DNA from: PALSA-911 sp037442565
GTDB taxonomy: Bacteria > Pseudomonadota > Alphaproteobacteria > Acetobacterales > Acetobacteraceae
Reading direction: 5' to 3'
Assembly (NCBI GenBank): GCA_037442565.1
Contig: JBBIQA010000133.1
Span: forward strand, 1 to 12,549
Length of the DNA: 12,549 bases
Under the pieces are notes generated by a model that was given only the letters and a program-made list of their open reading frames with translations, did no database searches and was not told where the DNA came from. Shown piece by piece: positions 1-6,106 of the stretch (positions within the stretch are counted from its first letter, which is position 1; each line of letters starts with the position of its first letter). The position numbers and the translations under genes are program-made.

Positions 1-40
1 GGCCTGTGGTGACCGAGCTTGGCTTCTGCTGGACCGTCAT
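1..40 (-). CDS. 5' end of an unidentified leftward gene (partial)
   Basis: An ATG on the minus strand at 40-38 is preceded by GGGAG (minus strand of 48-52) with 7 nt between, a good ribosome binding site. The frame stays open to the window edge and gives MTVQQKPSSVTTG. Only 13 residues are visible, so no family can be named. The gene would be divergent from the monooxygenase/hydrolase pair that starts at 336, and a gene in this position is often the regulator or transporter of its neighbour, but that is inference. Confidence rests on the ribosome site and open frame only. Confidence 0.45.
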   Translation of the reverse strand, partial: MTVQQKPSSVTTG

Positions 41-335
41 GGTTGTTCTCCCGTTGTCGTCAGCGGATTCATGCAACGGAAGTGGGGTAGGTGCGGAAAT
101 TCCCCGTCCCTCCGCCGGCATGACCCGGTTCAGGTATTTAAGGGTCACCGCGCCGTCTGGTCCCTGAATGGAACCGGACCATCGGTATCTCAGCCCCTTG
201 CGGGACTCCCCTCGGCAAGCAATCACAATGTGGTCTTTTACGCGAAAGTGTCAAATGCCGAATGGAGACGCGAACCGCTGGACACCTGCCTGGCATCCAG
301 GCAATGCTACTCGTCAGTAGGTGGGAGGCTTCAAC
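41..335. other. Divergent intergenic region upstream of the monooxygenase gene
   Basis: These 295 nt lie between a probable leftward start at 40 and the rightward start at 336. No recognisable coding region was found. The stretch is less GC-rich than the genes and holds small inverted repeats: TGGTCC at 158-163 with GGACCA at 176-181, and the hairpin at 287-303. A perfect TTGACA lies on the minus strand (249-254), but 17 nt further on there is only ACATTG, so no promoter is called. It presumably holds the promoters of both divergent genes. Confidence 0.6.
287..303 (+). repeat. 7-bp inverted repeat in the leader of the monooxygenase gene
   Basis: TGCCTGG (287-293) and CCAGGCA (297-303) are perfectly complementary around the 3-nt loop CAT. 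The hairpin ends 32 nt before the ATG at 336 and upstream of the GGGAGG ribosome site. It could be a small leader hairpin or an operator. No T-tract follows, so it does not look like a terminator. Confidence 0.5.
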
Positions 336-1607
336 ATGCGCTTCACGTGGTTCAACCTGATGCCCTGGCCGCATCTGCCGGACGATTTCCGGGAGAAGCA
401 CCGTTCCGTCTGGGTCGATATCGACAACCGGCTGTACGATCCGGCGAAGGGCCATGAGGTCTATAACGACTATCTCGACCTGCTCGAATACGCCGACACG
501 CTCGGCTTCGACGGCATCGGCATGAACGAGCATCACCAGAATGGTTACGGGCTGATGCCGTCGCCCAATCTGATCGCCGCCGCCCTGGCGCGGCGGACGG
601 AGAACGCGGCGATCGTCGTGCTCGGCAACTCCATCGCGCTGTACAATCCGCCGATCCGGGTGGCGGAGGAATTCGCCATGCTCGACGGCATCTCCGGCGG
701 CCGGCTGGTCGCCGGCTTCCCCGTCGGCACGTCGATGGATACCAATTTCTGCTACGGCACCATTCCGGCCCTGACACGCGAGAAATACAGCGAGGCGCAC
801 GACCTGATCATCCGCGCCTGGACGGAAGAGGAGCCCTTCGCGTTCAACGGCCGCTACACCAAGCTGCGCCATGTCAACCTGTGGCCGAAAACGGTGCAGA
901 AGCCGCATCCGCCGATCCACATCCCCGGCGGCGGCTCGGTCGAGACCTATGATTTCTGCCTCGATCACACCTACAGCTATTCGTATCTGAGCTTCTCCGG
1001 CTACAAGCGCGCCCAGTCGCTGATGGAGGGCTACTGGAACCGCGTCGGCGAACGCAATGCCGACAACTCCCCTTACCGCGCCGGCTTCGCGCAGACCGTG
1101 TTCGTTGCCGAAACCGACGAGGAGGCCGAGCGGCTGTATTCCGAGCACGCGTTCTATTTCTACAATCGCTGCCTGCACGTGTTCCCCGGATTCGCGGACG
1201 CGCCCGGCTACCGCACCATCAAGACGCTGCAGACCGGCAATGTGAACCAGTACTCCCGCACCGTGGCCCCGCCACTCACCTGGAAGGATCTGGTGGACGG
1301 CGGCTACATCATCGCAGGCTCGCCCGAAACGGTGCGCCAGCGGATGGAGCACCTGATCAAAAGCCTGCATGTCGGCAACATCTTCCTGCTGCTGCATGTC
1401 GGGAACATGCCGGTCGACAAATGCATGTATTCGACCAAGCTGTTCGCGGAAAAGGTCATGCCGCATCTGCGCGACATGTTCCCCGAACACGCCGACGATA
1501 ACCGCTTCTGGGCCAAGCCGCTGCCCAGGCGCTCCAAACCCGCGCCGCTGCCCGCCGGCTTCGGCACCGAACCCCTCCCTTTGCCGCAAGCGGTGCCCGC
1601 GAAATGA
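336..1607 (+). CDS. LLM-class flavin-dependent monooxygenase (luciferase-like)
   Basis: Predicted cytoplasmic oxidoreductase of the bacterial luciferase-like family (TIM-barrel fold). Enzymes of this family use reduced flavin and oxygen to oxidise a small organic substrate; here the substrate is unknown. Visible family features are the N-terminal strand MRFTWFNLMPW, the NEHH motif at residues 64-67, a conserved RVAEEFAMLDGISGGR block at 108-123 followed by AGFPVGT, the PPIHIPGGG strand at 192-200, and AGSPETVRQRM at 327-337. The chosen start at 336 has GGGAGG 7 nt upstream; an in-frame GTG at 321 overlaps that ribosome site and is unlikely. At 423 residues it is longer than a typical member (about 340-380). 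The excess includes a proline/lysine-rich tail after residue 393. Its stop overlaps the next gene's start (ATGA at 1604-1607), so translation is coupled. The family call is firm, the reaction is not. Confidence 0.9.
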   Translation: MRFTWFNLMPWPHLPDDFREKHRSVWVDIDNRLYDPAKGHEVYNDYLDLLEYADTLGFDGIGMNEHHQNGYGLMPSPNLIAAALARRTENAAIVVLGNSIALYNPPIRVAEEFAMLDGISGGRLVAGFPVGTSMDTNFCYGTIPALTREKYSEAHDLIIRAWTEEEPFAFNGRYTKLRHVNLWPKTVQKPHPPIHIPGGGSVETYDFCLDHTYSYSYLSFSGYKRAQSLMEGYWNRVGERNADNSPYRAGFAQTVFVAETDEEAERLYSEHAFYFYNRCLHVFPGFADAPGYRTIKTLQTGNVNQYSRTVAPPLTWKDLVDGGYIIAGSPETVRQRMEHLIKSLHVGNIFLLLHVGNMPVDKCMYSTKLFAEKVMPHLRDMFPEHADDNRFWAKPLPRRSKPAPLPAGFGTEPLPLPQAVPAK

Positions 1608-2383
1608 TCGACCTGATCAAGCTGCCGACCCATCACGGCGAGATCCATGTGCTGCAGGGCGGTGCCGGCGCCGACGTCGTGTTCCTGCACGGCGCCTCCG
1701 GCCTGGAGGCCGACAATCCGTTCCTGGTGAAACTGGCGCAGAAATACCGCGTCACCGCGCCGCTGCTGCCGGGCTTTGGCGCGTCCGACGAATGCGCCAG
1801 CATCCGCGACATGCAGGACGTCACGCTGCATACGCTGGACGTTCTGGAAGCGCTCGGCCTGAAGCAGCCGATCCTGGCCGGCCACTCGATGGGCGGCATG
1901 ATCGCCGCCGAAATGGCCGCGGTGGCGCCGAACGAGGTGGACAAGCTGGTGCTGATCGCCTCGGCCGGGCTGTGGATCGAGGCGCATCCGGCGCCCGATA
2001 TCTTCTCGCTGTTGCCGAGGGAATTCCCGCCGCTGATGTTCCACGACGCGGAGTTCGGCCAGAAGGTGATGACCGCGGATGTCAACATCAACGACCCCGC
2101 CTTCCTGATCCCGTTCCTGGTCAACAACTCCCGCACCATGGGCATGGCCGGCAAGTTCCTGTTCCCGATCCCCGAACGCGGGCTGAAGGACCGGATCCAC
2201 CGGATCAAGGCTCGCACCGTGCTGGTCTGGGGCGACAGCGACCGGATCTACCCCGCCCCCTATGCCCACGCCTTCAAGGACGCCATCCCCGGCAGCGAAC
2301 TGGTGATCGTCGCCGAAGCCGGACACATGGTGCCGATCGAAAAGCCCGACCCCGTCATCGCCGCCATCGGCCGGCTGGGGTAG
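1604..2383 (+). CDS. Alpha/beta hydrolase
   Basis: A 259-residue alpha/beta-hydrolase-fold enzyme, predicted cytoplasmic with no signal peptide. The HG oxyanion motif is at residues 29-30 and the nucleophile elbow GHSMGG at 93-98, so Ser95 is the nucleophile. The acid is probably Asp213 in GDSDRIYP, and the base His241 in EAGHMVP. All catalytic triad elements are present and the length is normal for the family. The ATG shares an ATGA overlap with the monooxygenase stop, so the two proteins are made together and likely act on the same compound. A plausible scheme is oxygenation followed by ester, lactone or C-C bond hydrolysis, but this is inferred from context. Esterase, lactonase and ring-cleavage product hydrolase remain open alternatives. 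A strong hairpin 29 nt after the stop probably ends the transcript. Confidence 0.88.
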   Translation: MIDLIKLPTHHGEIHVLQGGAGADVVFLHGASGLEADNPFLVKLAQKYRVTAPLLPGFGASDECASIRDMQDVTLHTLDVLEALGLKQPILAGHSMGGMIAAEMAAVAPNEVDKLVLIASAGLWIEAHPAPDIFSLLPREFPPLMFHDAEFGQKVMTADVNINDPAFLIPFLVNNSRTMGMAGKFLFPIPERGLKDRIHRIKARTVLVWGDSDRIYPAPYAHAFKDAIPGSELVIVAEAGHMVPIEKPDPVIAAIGRLG

Positions 2384-2412
2384 GCCGCCGGGGGGATTGG
2401 GGAAGGAAGCAA

Positions 2413-2444
2413 GGCCAGGGGGCAAAGCCCCCTGGCCTCATTTT
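2413..2444 (+). terminator. Hairpin terminator after the hydrolase gene
   Basis: GGCCAGGGGGC (2413-2423) pairs perfectly with GCCCCCTGGCC (2427-2437) around an AAA loop, an 11-bp stem. TCATTTTC follows, giving a short T-run for rightward transcription. The GGGGCAAAGCCCC core is shared with the hairpin at 8926-8942, so this may also be a partial copy of a repeat family used as a terminator. Confidence 0.6.
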
Positions 2445-2466
2445 CAAACACCGCCGGCCGCAAAGA

Positions 2467-2490
2467 AAAAGGAGCCTCGCGGCCCCTTTT
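2467..2490. terminator. Bidirectional hairpin between convergent genes
   Basis: AAAAGGAGCC (2467-2476) and GGCCCCTTTT (2481-2490) form a 10-bp stem with one mismatch and a TCGC loop. It has an A-run on one side and a T-run on the other, so it reads as a stem plus T-tract in either direction. It lies 26 nt beyond the stop of the leftward decarboxylase gene (2517) and after the hydrolase gene, the expected place for a shared terminator. Confidence 0.5.
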
Positions 2491-2516
2491 CAGTCTTTCA
2501 GGTTCGTCCTCTTGCG

Positions 2517-3647
2517 TCAGACGTAATGCTCGGCCAGCGGCAGGAAGCCATTGAAGCGCTGGGCCGCGTAGGTCGTGACATAGGCACCGGTGTCGAGAAG
2601 CTCGACCTTGTCGCCGCAGGACAGCGCCAGCGGCATCCGGTAGTTGCTCTTTTCATACAGTATATCGGCGCCGTCGCAAGTGGGGCCGGCGATCGCCACC
2701 GGGCCGGTGGGGGTGCCGTCATGCGGCGTGGCGATGCGGTACTTGATCGCCTCGCCCTCGGTTTCCGCCAATCCGCCGAAGCGGCCGATGTCGAGATAGA
2801 CCCAGCGCACCGGGTCGTCCTGACCCTTGCGGCAGACCAGCACCACCTCGGCCTGCACCAGCCCGGCGCTGCCGACGATGAAGCGGCCCGGCTCGATCAG
2901 CATCTCCGGCAGCGCGTTGCCGAAATGCTTGGTCATCGCGCCCATGATCGCATCGCCGAAGCGGTCGATTTCCGGCACCTCGCTGCTGTAGCGCACGGGG
3001 AAGCCGCCGCCCAGATTGACCATGCGCAGATTGACCCCGGCCTCCTTCAGGTCGGTGAACAGCATGCCCACCTTGCTGATCGCGGCTTCGTAGGAGCTGG
3101 TCGTGGTCTGCTGGCTGCCGACATGGAACGACAGGCCGAACGGGTCCAGGCCGAGCTTGCCGGCGCGGATCATCAGGTCGCGCGCGGTTTCCACCGTGGT
3201 GCCGAACTTGCGCGACAGCGGCCAGTCCGCACCCTCGTTTTCCACCAGCAGGCGGCAATAGACGCGCGCGCCCGGCGCATGGGCGGCCAGCTTTTCCAGT
3301 TCCTCGGCGCTGTCGAAGGCGAACAGCGACACGCCGGCGGCATAGGCGCGCTGGATGGCGGACACTTTCTTGATGGTGTTGCCGAAGCTGATCCAGTCCG
3401 CCGGCGCGCCGGCCTGCAGGCAGAACTCGATCTCCTCGATGCCGGCGGCGTCGAAGCAGCTGCCGAGCTTGACCAGCCGCTGCAATATCGGCGGGGCGGG
3501 ATTCGCCTTCACGGCGTAGTAGATCTGCGCAAGCGGCAGCGCGTTCTTGATGGCGCGGAAATTATCTTCCACGCGGTCCACATCCAGAACCAGGCACGGC
3601 GTCGCCGGCTGCCGGTCACAAAGAAACTGGGCGATCTTTGGGGTCAT
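2517..3647 (-). CDS. odc: Ornithine/lysine decarboxylase, PLP fold III
   Basis: Decarboxylates L-ornithine (and possibly L-lysine) to putrescine or cadaverine, the entry to polyamine synthesis in the cytoplasm. It belongs to the eukaryotic-ODC-like fold III group. The PLP lysine is Lys47 in YYAVKANP. HVGSQ is at 175-179, the glycine-rich phosphate loop GGGFP at 213-217, EPGR at 252-255, the active-site cysteine motif CDGAD at 324-328 (Cys324), and Tyr356 in GAYVTTY. The length of 376 residues fits the bacterial odc/speF-type enzymes. The ATG at 3647 has AGGGAGG and AAGG upstream on the minus strand and matches the usual MTPKI-type N-terminus; an in-frame ATG at 3677 would add 10 residues across the ribosome site and is rejected. 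A structured leader precedes it. Diaminopimelate and carboxynorspermidine decarboxylases are related, but the CDGAD motif favours ODC/LDC. Ornithine versus lysine preference cannot be read here. Confidence 0.9.
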   Translation of the reverse strand: MTPKIAQFLCDRQPATPCLVLDVDRVEDNFRAIKNALPLAQIYYAVKANPAPPILQRLVKLGSCFDAAGIEEIEFCLQAGAPADWISFGNTIKKVSAIQRAYAAGVSLFAFDSAEELEKLAAHAPGARVYCRLLVENEGADWPLSRKFGTTVETARDLMIRAGKLGLDPFGLSFHVGSQQTTTSSYEAAISKVGMLFTDLKEAGVNLRMVNLGGGFPVRYSSEVPEIDRFGDAIMGAMTKHFGNALPEMLIEPGRFIVGSAGLVQAEVVLVCRKGQDDPVRWVYLDIGRFGGLAETEGEAIKYRIATPHDGTPTGPVAIAGPTCDGADILYEKSNYRMPLALSCGDKVELLDTGAYVTTYAAQRFNGFLPLAEHYV

Positions 3648-3797
3648 CGCACCTTGCCTCCCTCTATAGACGCTCATCTGTCACTGCGATGAGCGTGATT
3701 AACGAAACGGTCGAACGAACCAGCGACAAACTAAGTTGCCAGAACGCTTGACGTCGTTGCGTAACCACGAGGGCCAGAGGCACGTGCGTTGCTGCGT
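3648..3797 (-). promoter_or_regulatory. Structured 5' leader of the decarboxylase gene
   Basis: About 150 nt lie between the putative transcription start and the ATG at 3647. The leader is AT-richer than its surroundings and contains a strong hairpin (3670-3696) just before the Shine-Dalgarno sequence. A CCCTC segment (about 3766-3770, minus strand) could in principle pair with the GAGGG of the ribosome site. Alphaproteobacterial speF genes are known to carry a conserved leader RNA called the speF motif (Corbino and colleagues, 2005). Whether this leader matches that motif cannot be settled by eye. Confidence 0.4.
3670..3696 (-). repeat. 9-bp inverted repeat before the decarboxylase ribosome site
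   Basis: ACGCTCATC (3670-3678) and GATGAGCGT (3688-3696) are perfectly complementary with a 9-nt loop. On the minus strand the hairpin ends 22 nt before the ATG and a few nt before the GGGAGG ribosome site. It could affect ribosome access or serve as an operator. No T-tract follows, so it is not an intrinsic terminator. Confidence 0.6.
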
Positions 3798-3803
3798 GCG
3801 ATC

Positions 3804-3832
3804 CTGATAGGACCCCTCTCGCCGCAACGCAA
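3804..3832 (-). promoter_or_regulatory. Candidate sigma70 promoter for the decarboxylase gene
   Basis: On the minus strand TTGCGT (3832-3827) and TATCAG (3809-3804) are 17 nt apart, giving a start near 3797. The boxes match the consensus only partly (TTG at the -35, TATNA at the -10). The region also lies within an inverted repeat, CACGTGCGTTGC (3781-3792) with GCAACGCAAGTG (3824-3835), 11 of 12 bases complementary. That repeat could be an operator or a coincidence. Confidence 0.3.
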
Positions 3833-3866
3833 GTGGTATTAGATCGCCGGGGATCGCGCCCCGCGC

Positions 3867-4937
3867 ATGACCCCGTGCATGACGCTATGCCGGGCGAGCG
3901 GCCCCGCGAGAGGTCCCGCGAGAGGCCCCGCGAGAGGTCCCCTGGCCCGTCGGGCCGCACCGGAGTTCCAAGCAACCGGAAAAAGTTGCAGATTGGCGGC
4001 CGCGCCGGCGGCTTGCGCACCGGCTTCGGCACCTTCGGGTCAAAGGAATTCAACGATCGACACAGGCCAAAGCCCGGCATCGCGCCCCGCCGGCTGGTGG
4101 GGCTGGCTGGCGGCGGTGATCGCCGCCACCATGCGCGGCGTCGTGTCCGATCGGGTCTCGCTCGCCGCCGCCGGCTGCGCCTTCTACGCCACGCTGGCGC
4201 TGTTCCCGGCGATCGCCATCCTGGTATTCGTCTATGGCCTGGTGTTCGATCCGCGCACGGTGCTGCCGCAGATGCAGGTGCTGCGCGAATTGCTGCCGGA
4301 CGCGGCGTATCATCTGATCACCCAGCGCCTGATCAGCCTGGTGCACCAGCCGCGCGCCCGGCTCGGGATCGGCCTCGTGGTCAGCACGTCGGTCGCCTTC
4401 TGGTCCTCGGCGACCGGCGTCAAATCGATCTTCTCGGCGCTCAACATCGCCTATGACGTGCCGGAGCGGCGTGGCTTCCTGCGCTTTCAGCTGACCGCGC
4501 TGACGATGACGCTGGGCGCGGTCCTCGGTGTCATCCTGGCGATCACGCTGCTGGTGTTCCTGCCGGTGGCGATCCGCTTCGTCGGCCTCGCGTCGCATCA
4601 GGCAACACTGCTCAATCTCGCCAGCTTCGGGGTGATGATGCTGTTCGTGCTGCTGTCGCTGCGCCTGCTCTACCGATTCGGGCCCTGCCATTTCGACGAA
4701 CAGGGCCACGACATCCGCCACCGCATTGGCCCCGGCGCGGCCGTCGCCACCGTGGTCTGGCTGCTCGCCTCCGTCGCGCTGTCGTTCTACGTCTCCCACC
4801 TGTCGGGCTACGACGCCACCTACGGCCCGCTCGGCGCGGTGGTGGGCCTGATGATGTGGTTCTACGCCTCCGCCTATGCCGTGCTGCTCGGCGCCGAGCT
4901 GAACGCGGTGCTGGAGCGGCACGCCGAGCGGGAGTAG
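3867..4937 (+). CDS. YihY/BrkB-family inner membrane protein
   Basis: Predicted integral inner-membrane protein of the YihY (formerly 'virulence factor BrkB') family, whose molecular function is not settled. The core begins near residue 75 with a WWGWLAAVI segment, then DRVSLAAAGCAFYATLALFP, a hallmark of the family. Further hydrophobic segments lie near residues 161-180, 206-235, 245-265, 290-310 and 320-345, fitting about six membrane spans, and the C-terminus has GAELNAVLER. The full frame is 356 residues, but the first 70 or so are an Arg/Ala/Gly/Pro-rich stretch including a repeated GPAR unit and look unlike the family. The true start may be later: ATG 3879 and TTG 3993 are in frame, and none has a strong ribosome site. 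The start at 3867 is the longest option. The gene ends 1 nt from the convergent cupin stop. Confidence 0.85.
   Translation: MTPCMTLCRASGPARGPARGPARGPLARRAAPEFQATGKSCRLAAAPAACAPASAPSGQRNSTIDTGQSPASRPAGWWGWLAAVIAATMRGVVSDRVSLAAAGCAFYATLALFPAIAILVFVYGLVFDPRTVLPQMQVLRELLPDAAYHLITQRLISLVHQPRARLGIGLVVSTSVAFWSSATGVKSIFSALNIAYDVPERRGFLRFQLTALTMTLGAVLGVILAITLLVFLPVAIRFVGLASHQATLLNLASFGVMMLFVLLSLRLLYRFGPCHFDEQGHDIRHRIGPGAAVATVVWLLASVALSFYVSHLSGYDATYGPLGAVVGLMMWFYASAYAVLLGAELNAVLERHAERE
3902..3937 (+). repeat. Three tandem 12-bp repeats at the YihY 5' end
   Basis: The 12-nt unit YCCCGCGAGAGG occurs three times in a row (3902-3913, 3914-3925, 3926-3937), differing only at the first base, and a partial fourth unit follows. 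Read in the YihY frame it encodes repeated Gly-Pro-Ala-Arg. A 12-nt unit keeps frame when copy number changes, so the repeat could vary in length between strains. Confidence 0.8.
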
Positions 4938-4938
4938 G

Positions 4939-5382
4939 TCAGCCGGGCGGAGGCAGGAAATCCACCTCACAGGTGGCGGAAATGCGCACCACTTCGGCCG
5001 GGTCGGTCAGGTTGTGGATACGGGTGAACAGCTCGTGCAGCTTGCGGGCGGGGCTGACCCAGAACAGCGCCTTCACCAGCCGGTCGCCGGCGTTGGCGTA
5101 GCCGTGCGGCATGCCCATCGGCATCCGCGCCATGCCGCCGGGCTGCAATACATGGCTTTGTCCGTCCAGGGTCAGGTCCATCCGGCCTTCCAGCAGGAAG
5201 ATGAACTCGTCCTGCGTCGGGTGGATGTGCGGCGGCACGAAGGTGCCGGGCATGCCATGCGTTTCGAAGCTGAACGAGCTGTCGCACAGCTCCTTCATGA
5301 AATAGACCTGCCCGAGGATGTTCCAGACCGTGCCGCCATCGCCCTCGCCCGGGGGAGTGATGCCCGCATTGAGTTTCCGCAT
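4939..5382 (-). CDS. Small cupin-domain protein
   Basis: A single-domain cupin of 147 residues, predicted cytoplasmic. Both cupin motifs are intact. Motif 1 fits G(X)5HXH(X)4E(X)6G at residues 46-66, with His52, His54 and Glu59. Motif 2 fits G(X)5PXG(X)2H(X)3N at residues 82-97, with His93. The expected three-His/one-Glu metal site is therefore complete, and a metal-dependent dioxygenase, isomerase or small-ligand sensor role is possible; the sequence does not decide. The ATG at 5382 has GGAG about 8 nt upstream; an in-frame ATG at 5454 would extend into the livF gene and is rejected. It starts 28 nt after the livF stop on the same strand, so it is probably the last gene of the transporter operon and may act on the imported compound. 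It ends 1 nt from the convergent YihY stop. Confidence 0.87.
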   Translation of the reverse strand: MRKLNAGITPPGEGDGGTVWNILGQVYFMKELCDSSFSFETHGMPGTFVPPHIHPTQDEFIFLLEGRMDLTLDGQSHVLQPGGMARMPMGMPHGYANAGDRLVKALFWVSPARKLHELFTRIHNLTDPAEVVRISATCEVDFLPPPG

Positions 5383-5410
5383 GTGCCGTCTCCGTTGCCG
5401 CCGTGAGGGA

Positions 5411-6106
5411 TTATAGATGCAGGTACCGTTCGCGGATATCGGCGGCCCGCGCAAGACCCGCGGGGTCGCCGGTCCAGACGGTGCGGCCTTTTTCCAGGAT
5501 CACCATGCGGTCCGCCAGGCGCATCATCGCGGCCAGCGAGCGGTCGATCAGCAGGATCGACAAATGCTGGCCACGCAGCCGGGACAGGCAGGTCCAGATC
5601 TCCGCGCGGATCCGCGGCGCCAGGCCCTCGGTGGCTTCATCGAGGATCAGCAGGCGCGGATTGGTCATCAGGGCACGGCCGATCGCCAGCATCTGCTGTT
5701 CCCCGCCGGACAGGGTCCGCCCGGCCTGGCGGCGGCGTTCGCCGAGGCGGGGGAACAGCTCGAACACGCTGTGCAGGGTCCAGGTTTCGCCGAAGCGGGG
5801 CGCCGCGGCGGCCAGGAGGTTCTCCTCGACGCTCAGGGTCGGGAAGATCTGCCGCCCTTCCGGCACCAGGCCGAGACCCAGCTGGGCGACGCGGAACGGC
5901 GGCAGGCCGGCGGTGGAGGTGCCGTCGATGGCCACGCTGCCGGCGCTGGCGGACAGCTGGCCCATGATCGCGCGGATTGTGGTGGTCTTGCCCATGCCGT
6001 TGCGCCCGAGCAGCGCCACGACCTCACCGGCGCCGACCGCCAGCGTGACGCCGAACAGCACCTGCGTGTCGCCGTAGCCGGCCGCGAGGTTCTCCACCCT
6101 CAGCAT
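5411..6106 (-). CDS. livF: Liv-type ABC transporter ATP-binding protein (LivF-like)
   Basis: One of the two ATPases powering the importer, bound to the inner face of the membrane. Of its 231 residues, the Walker A motif GRNGMGKTT is at 34-42, the conserved PEGRQIFPTLSVEENL stretch at 82-97, the signature LSGGEQQ at 132-138, and Walker B LLILDEATEGLAP at 152-164 with catalytic Glu157. These are hallmarks of LivF-type ATPases. At the switch-loop position, where LivF proteins usually read VEQN, this one reads IDRS (187-190); related transporters with DKN-like variants exist, so it may be a subfamily trait. The ATG at 6106 overlaps the end of livG by 7 nt, which indicates coupled translation. A longer in-frame reading upstream to 6664 is only the livG shadow. 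Confidence 0.93.
   Translation of the reverse strand: MLRVENLAAGYGDTQVLFGVTLAVGAGEVVALLGRNGMGKTTTIRAIMGQLSASAGSVAIDGTSTAGLPPFRVAQLGLGLVPEGRQIFPTLSVEENLLAAAAPRFGETWTLHSVFELFPRLGERRRQAGRTLSGGEQQMLAIGRALMTNPRLLILDEATEGLAPRIRAEIWTCLSRLRGQHLSILLIDRSLAAMMRLADRMVILEKGRTVWTGDPAGLARAADIRERYLHL

Noticed and set aside
249..254. Perfect TTGACA on the minus strand upstream of the edge gene
   Set aside because: Seventeen nt downstream there is only ACATTG, a poor -10 box, so it was not called as a promoter.
138..1589. 483-codon open frame on the minus strand opposite the monooxygenase gene
   Set aside because: It is rich in Arg, Gly, Ala, His and Gln with no recognisable domain and lies opposite a clearly recognised gene; a GC-rich antisense shadow.
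2397..3692. 431-codon plus-strand frame across the decarboxylase gene
   Set aside because: The opposite strand encodes a decarboxylase with all catalytic motifs; this frame has no family features.
3839..3880. 13-codon minus-strand reading frame upstream of the decarboxylase leader
   Set aside because: No ribosome site, and it lies upstream of the candidate promoter, so it would not be on the leader transcript.
3902..3937. Tandem repeat considered as a CRISPR array
   Set aside because: The 12-nt units are contiguous with no spacers.
5410..5415. Perfect TATAAT on the minus strand just before the cupin gene
   Set aside because: It is formed by the last leucine codon and stop codon of livF plus the next base, and no acceptable -35 box lies 16-18 nt upstream. 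The cupin is more simply the last gene of the operon.
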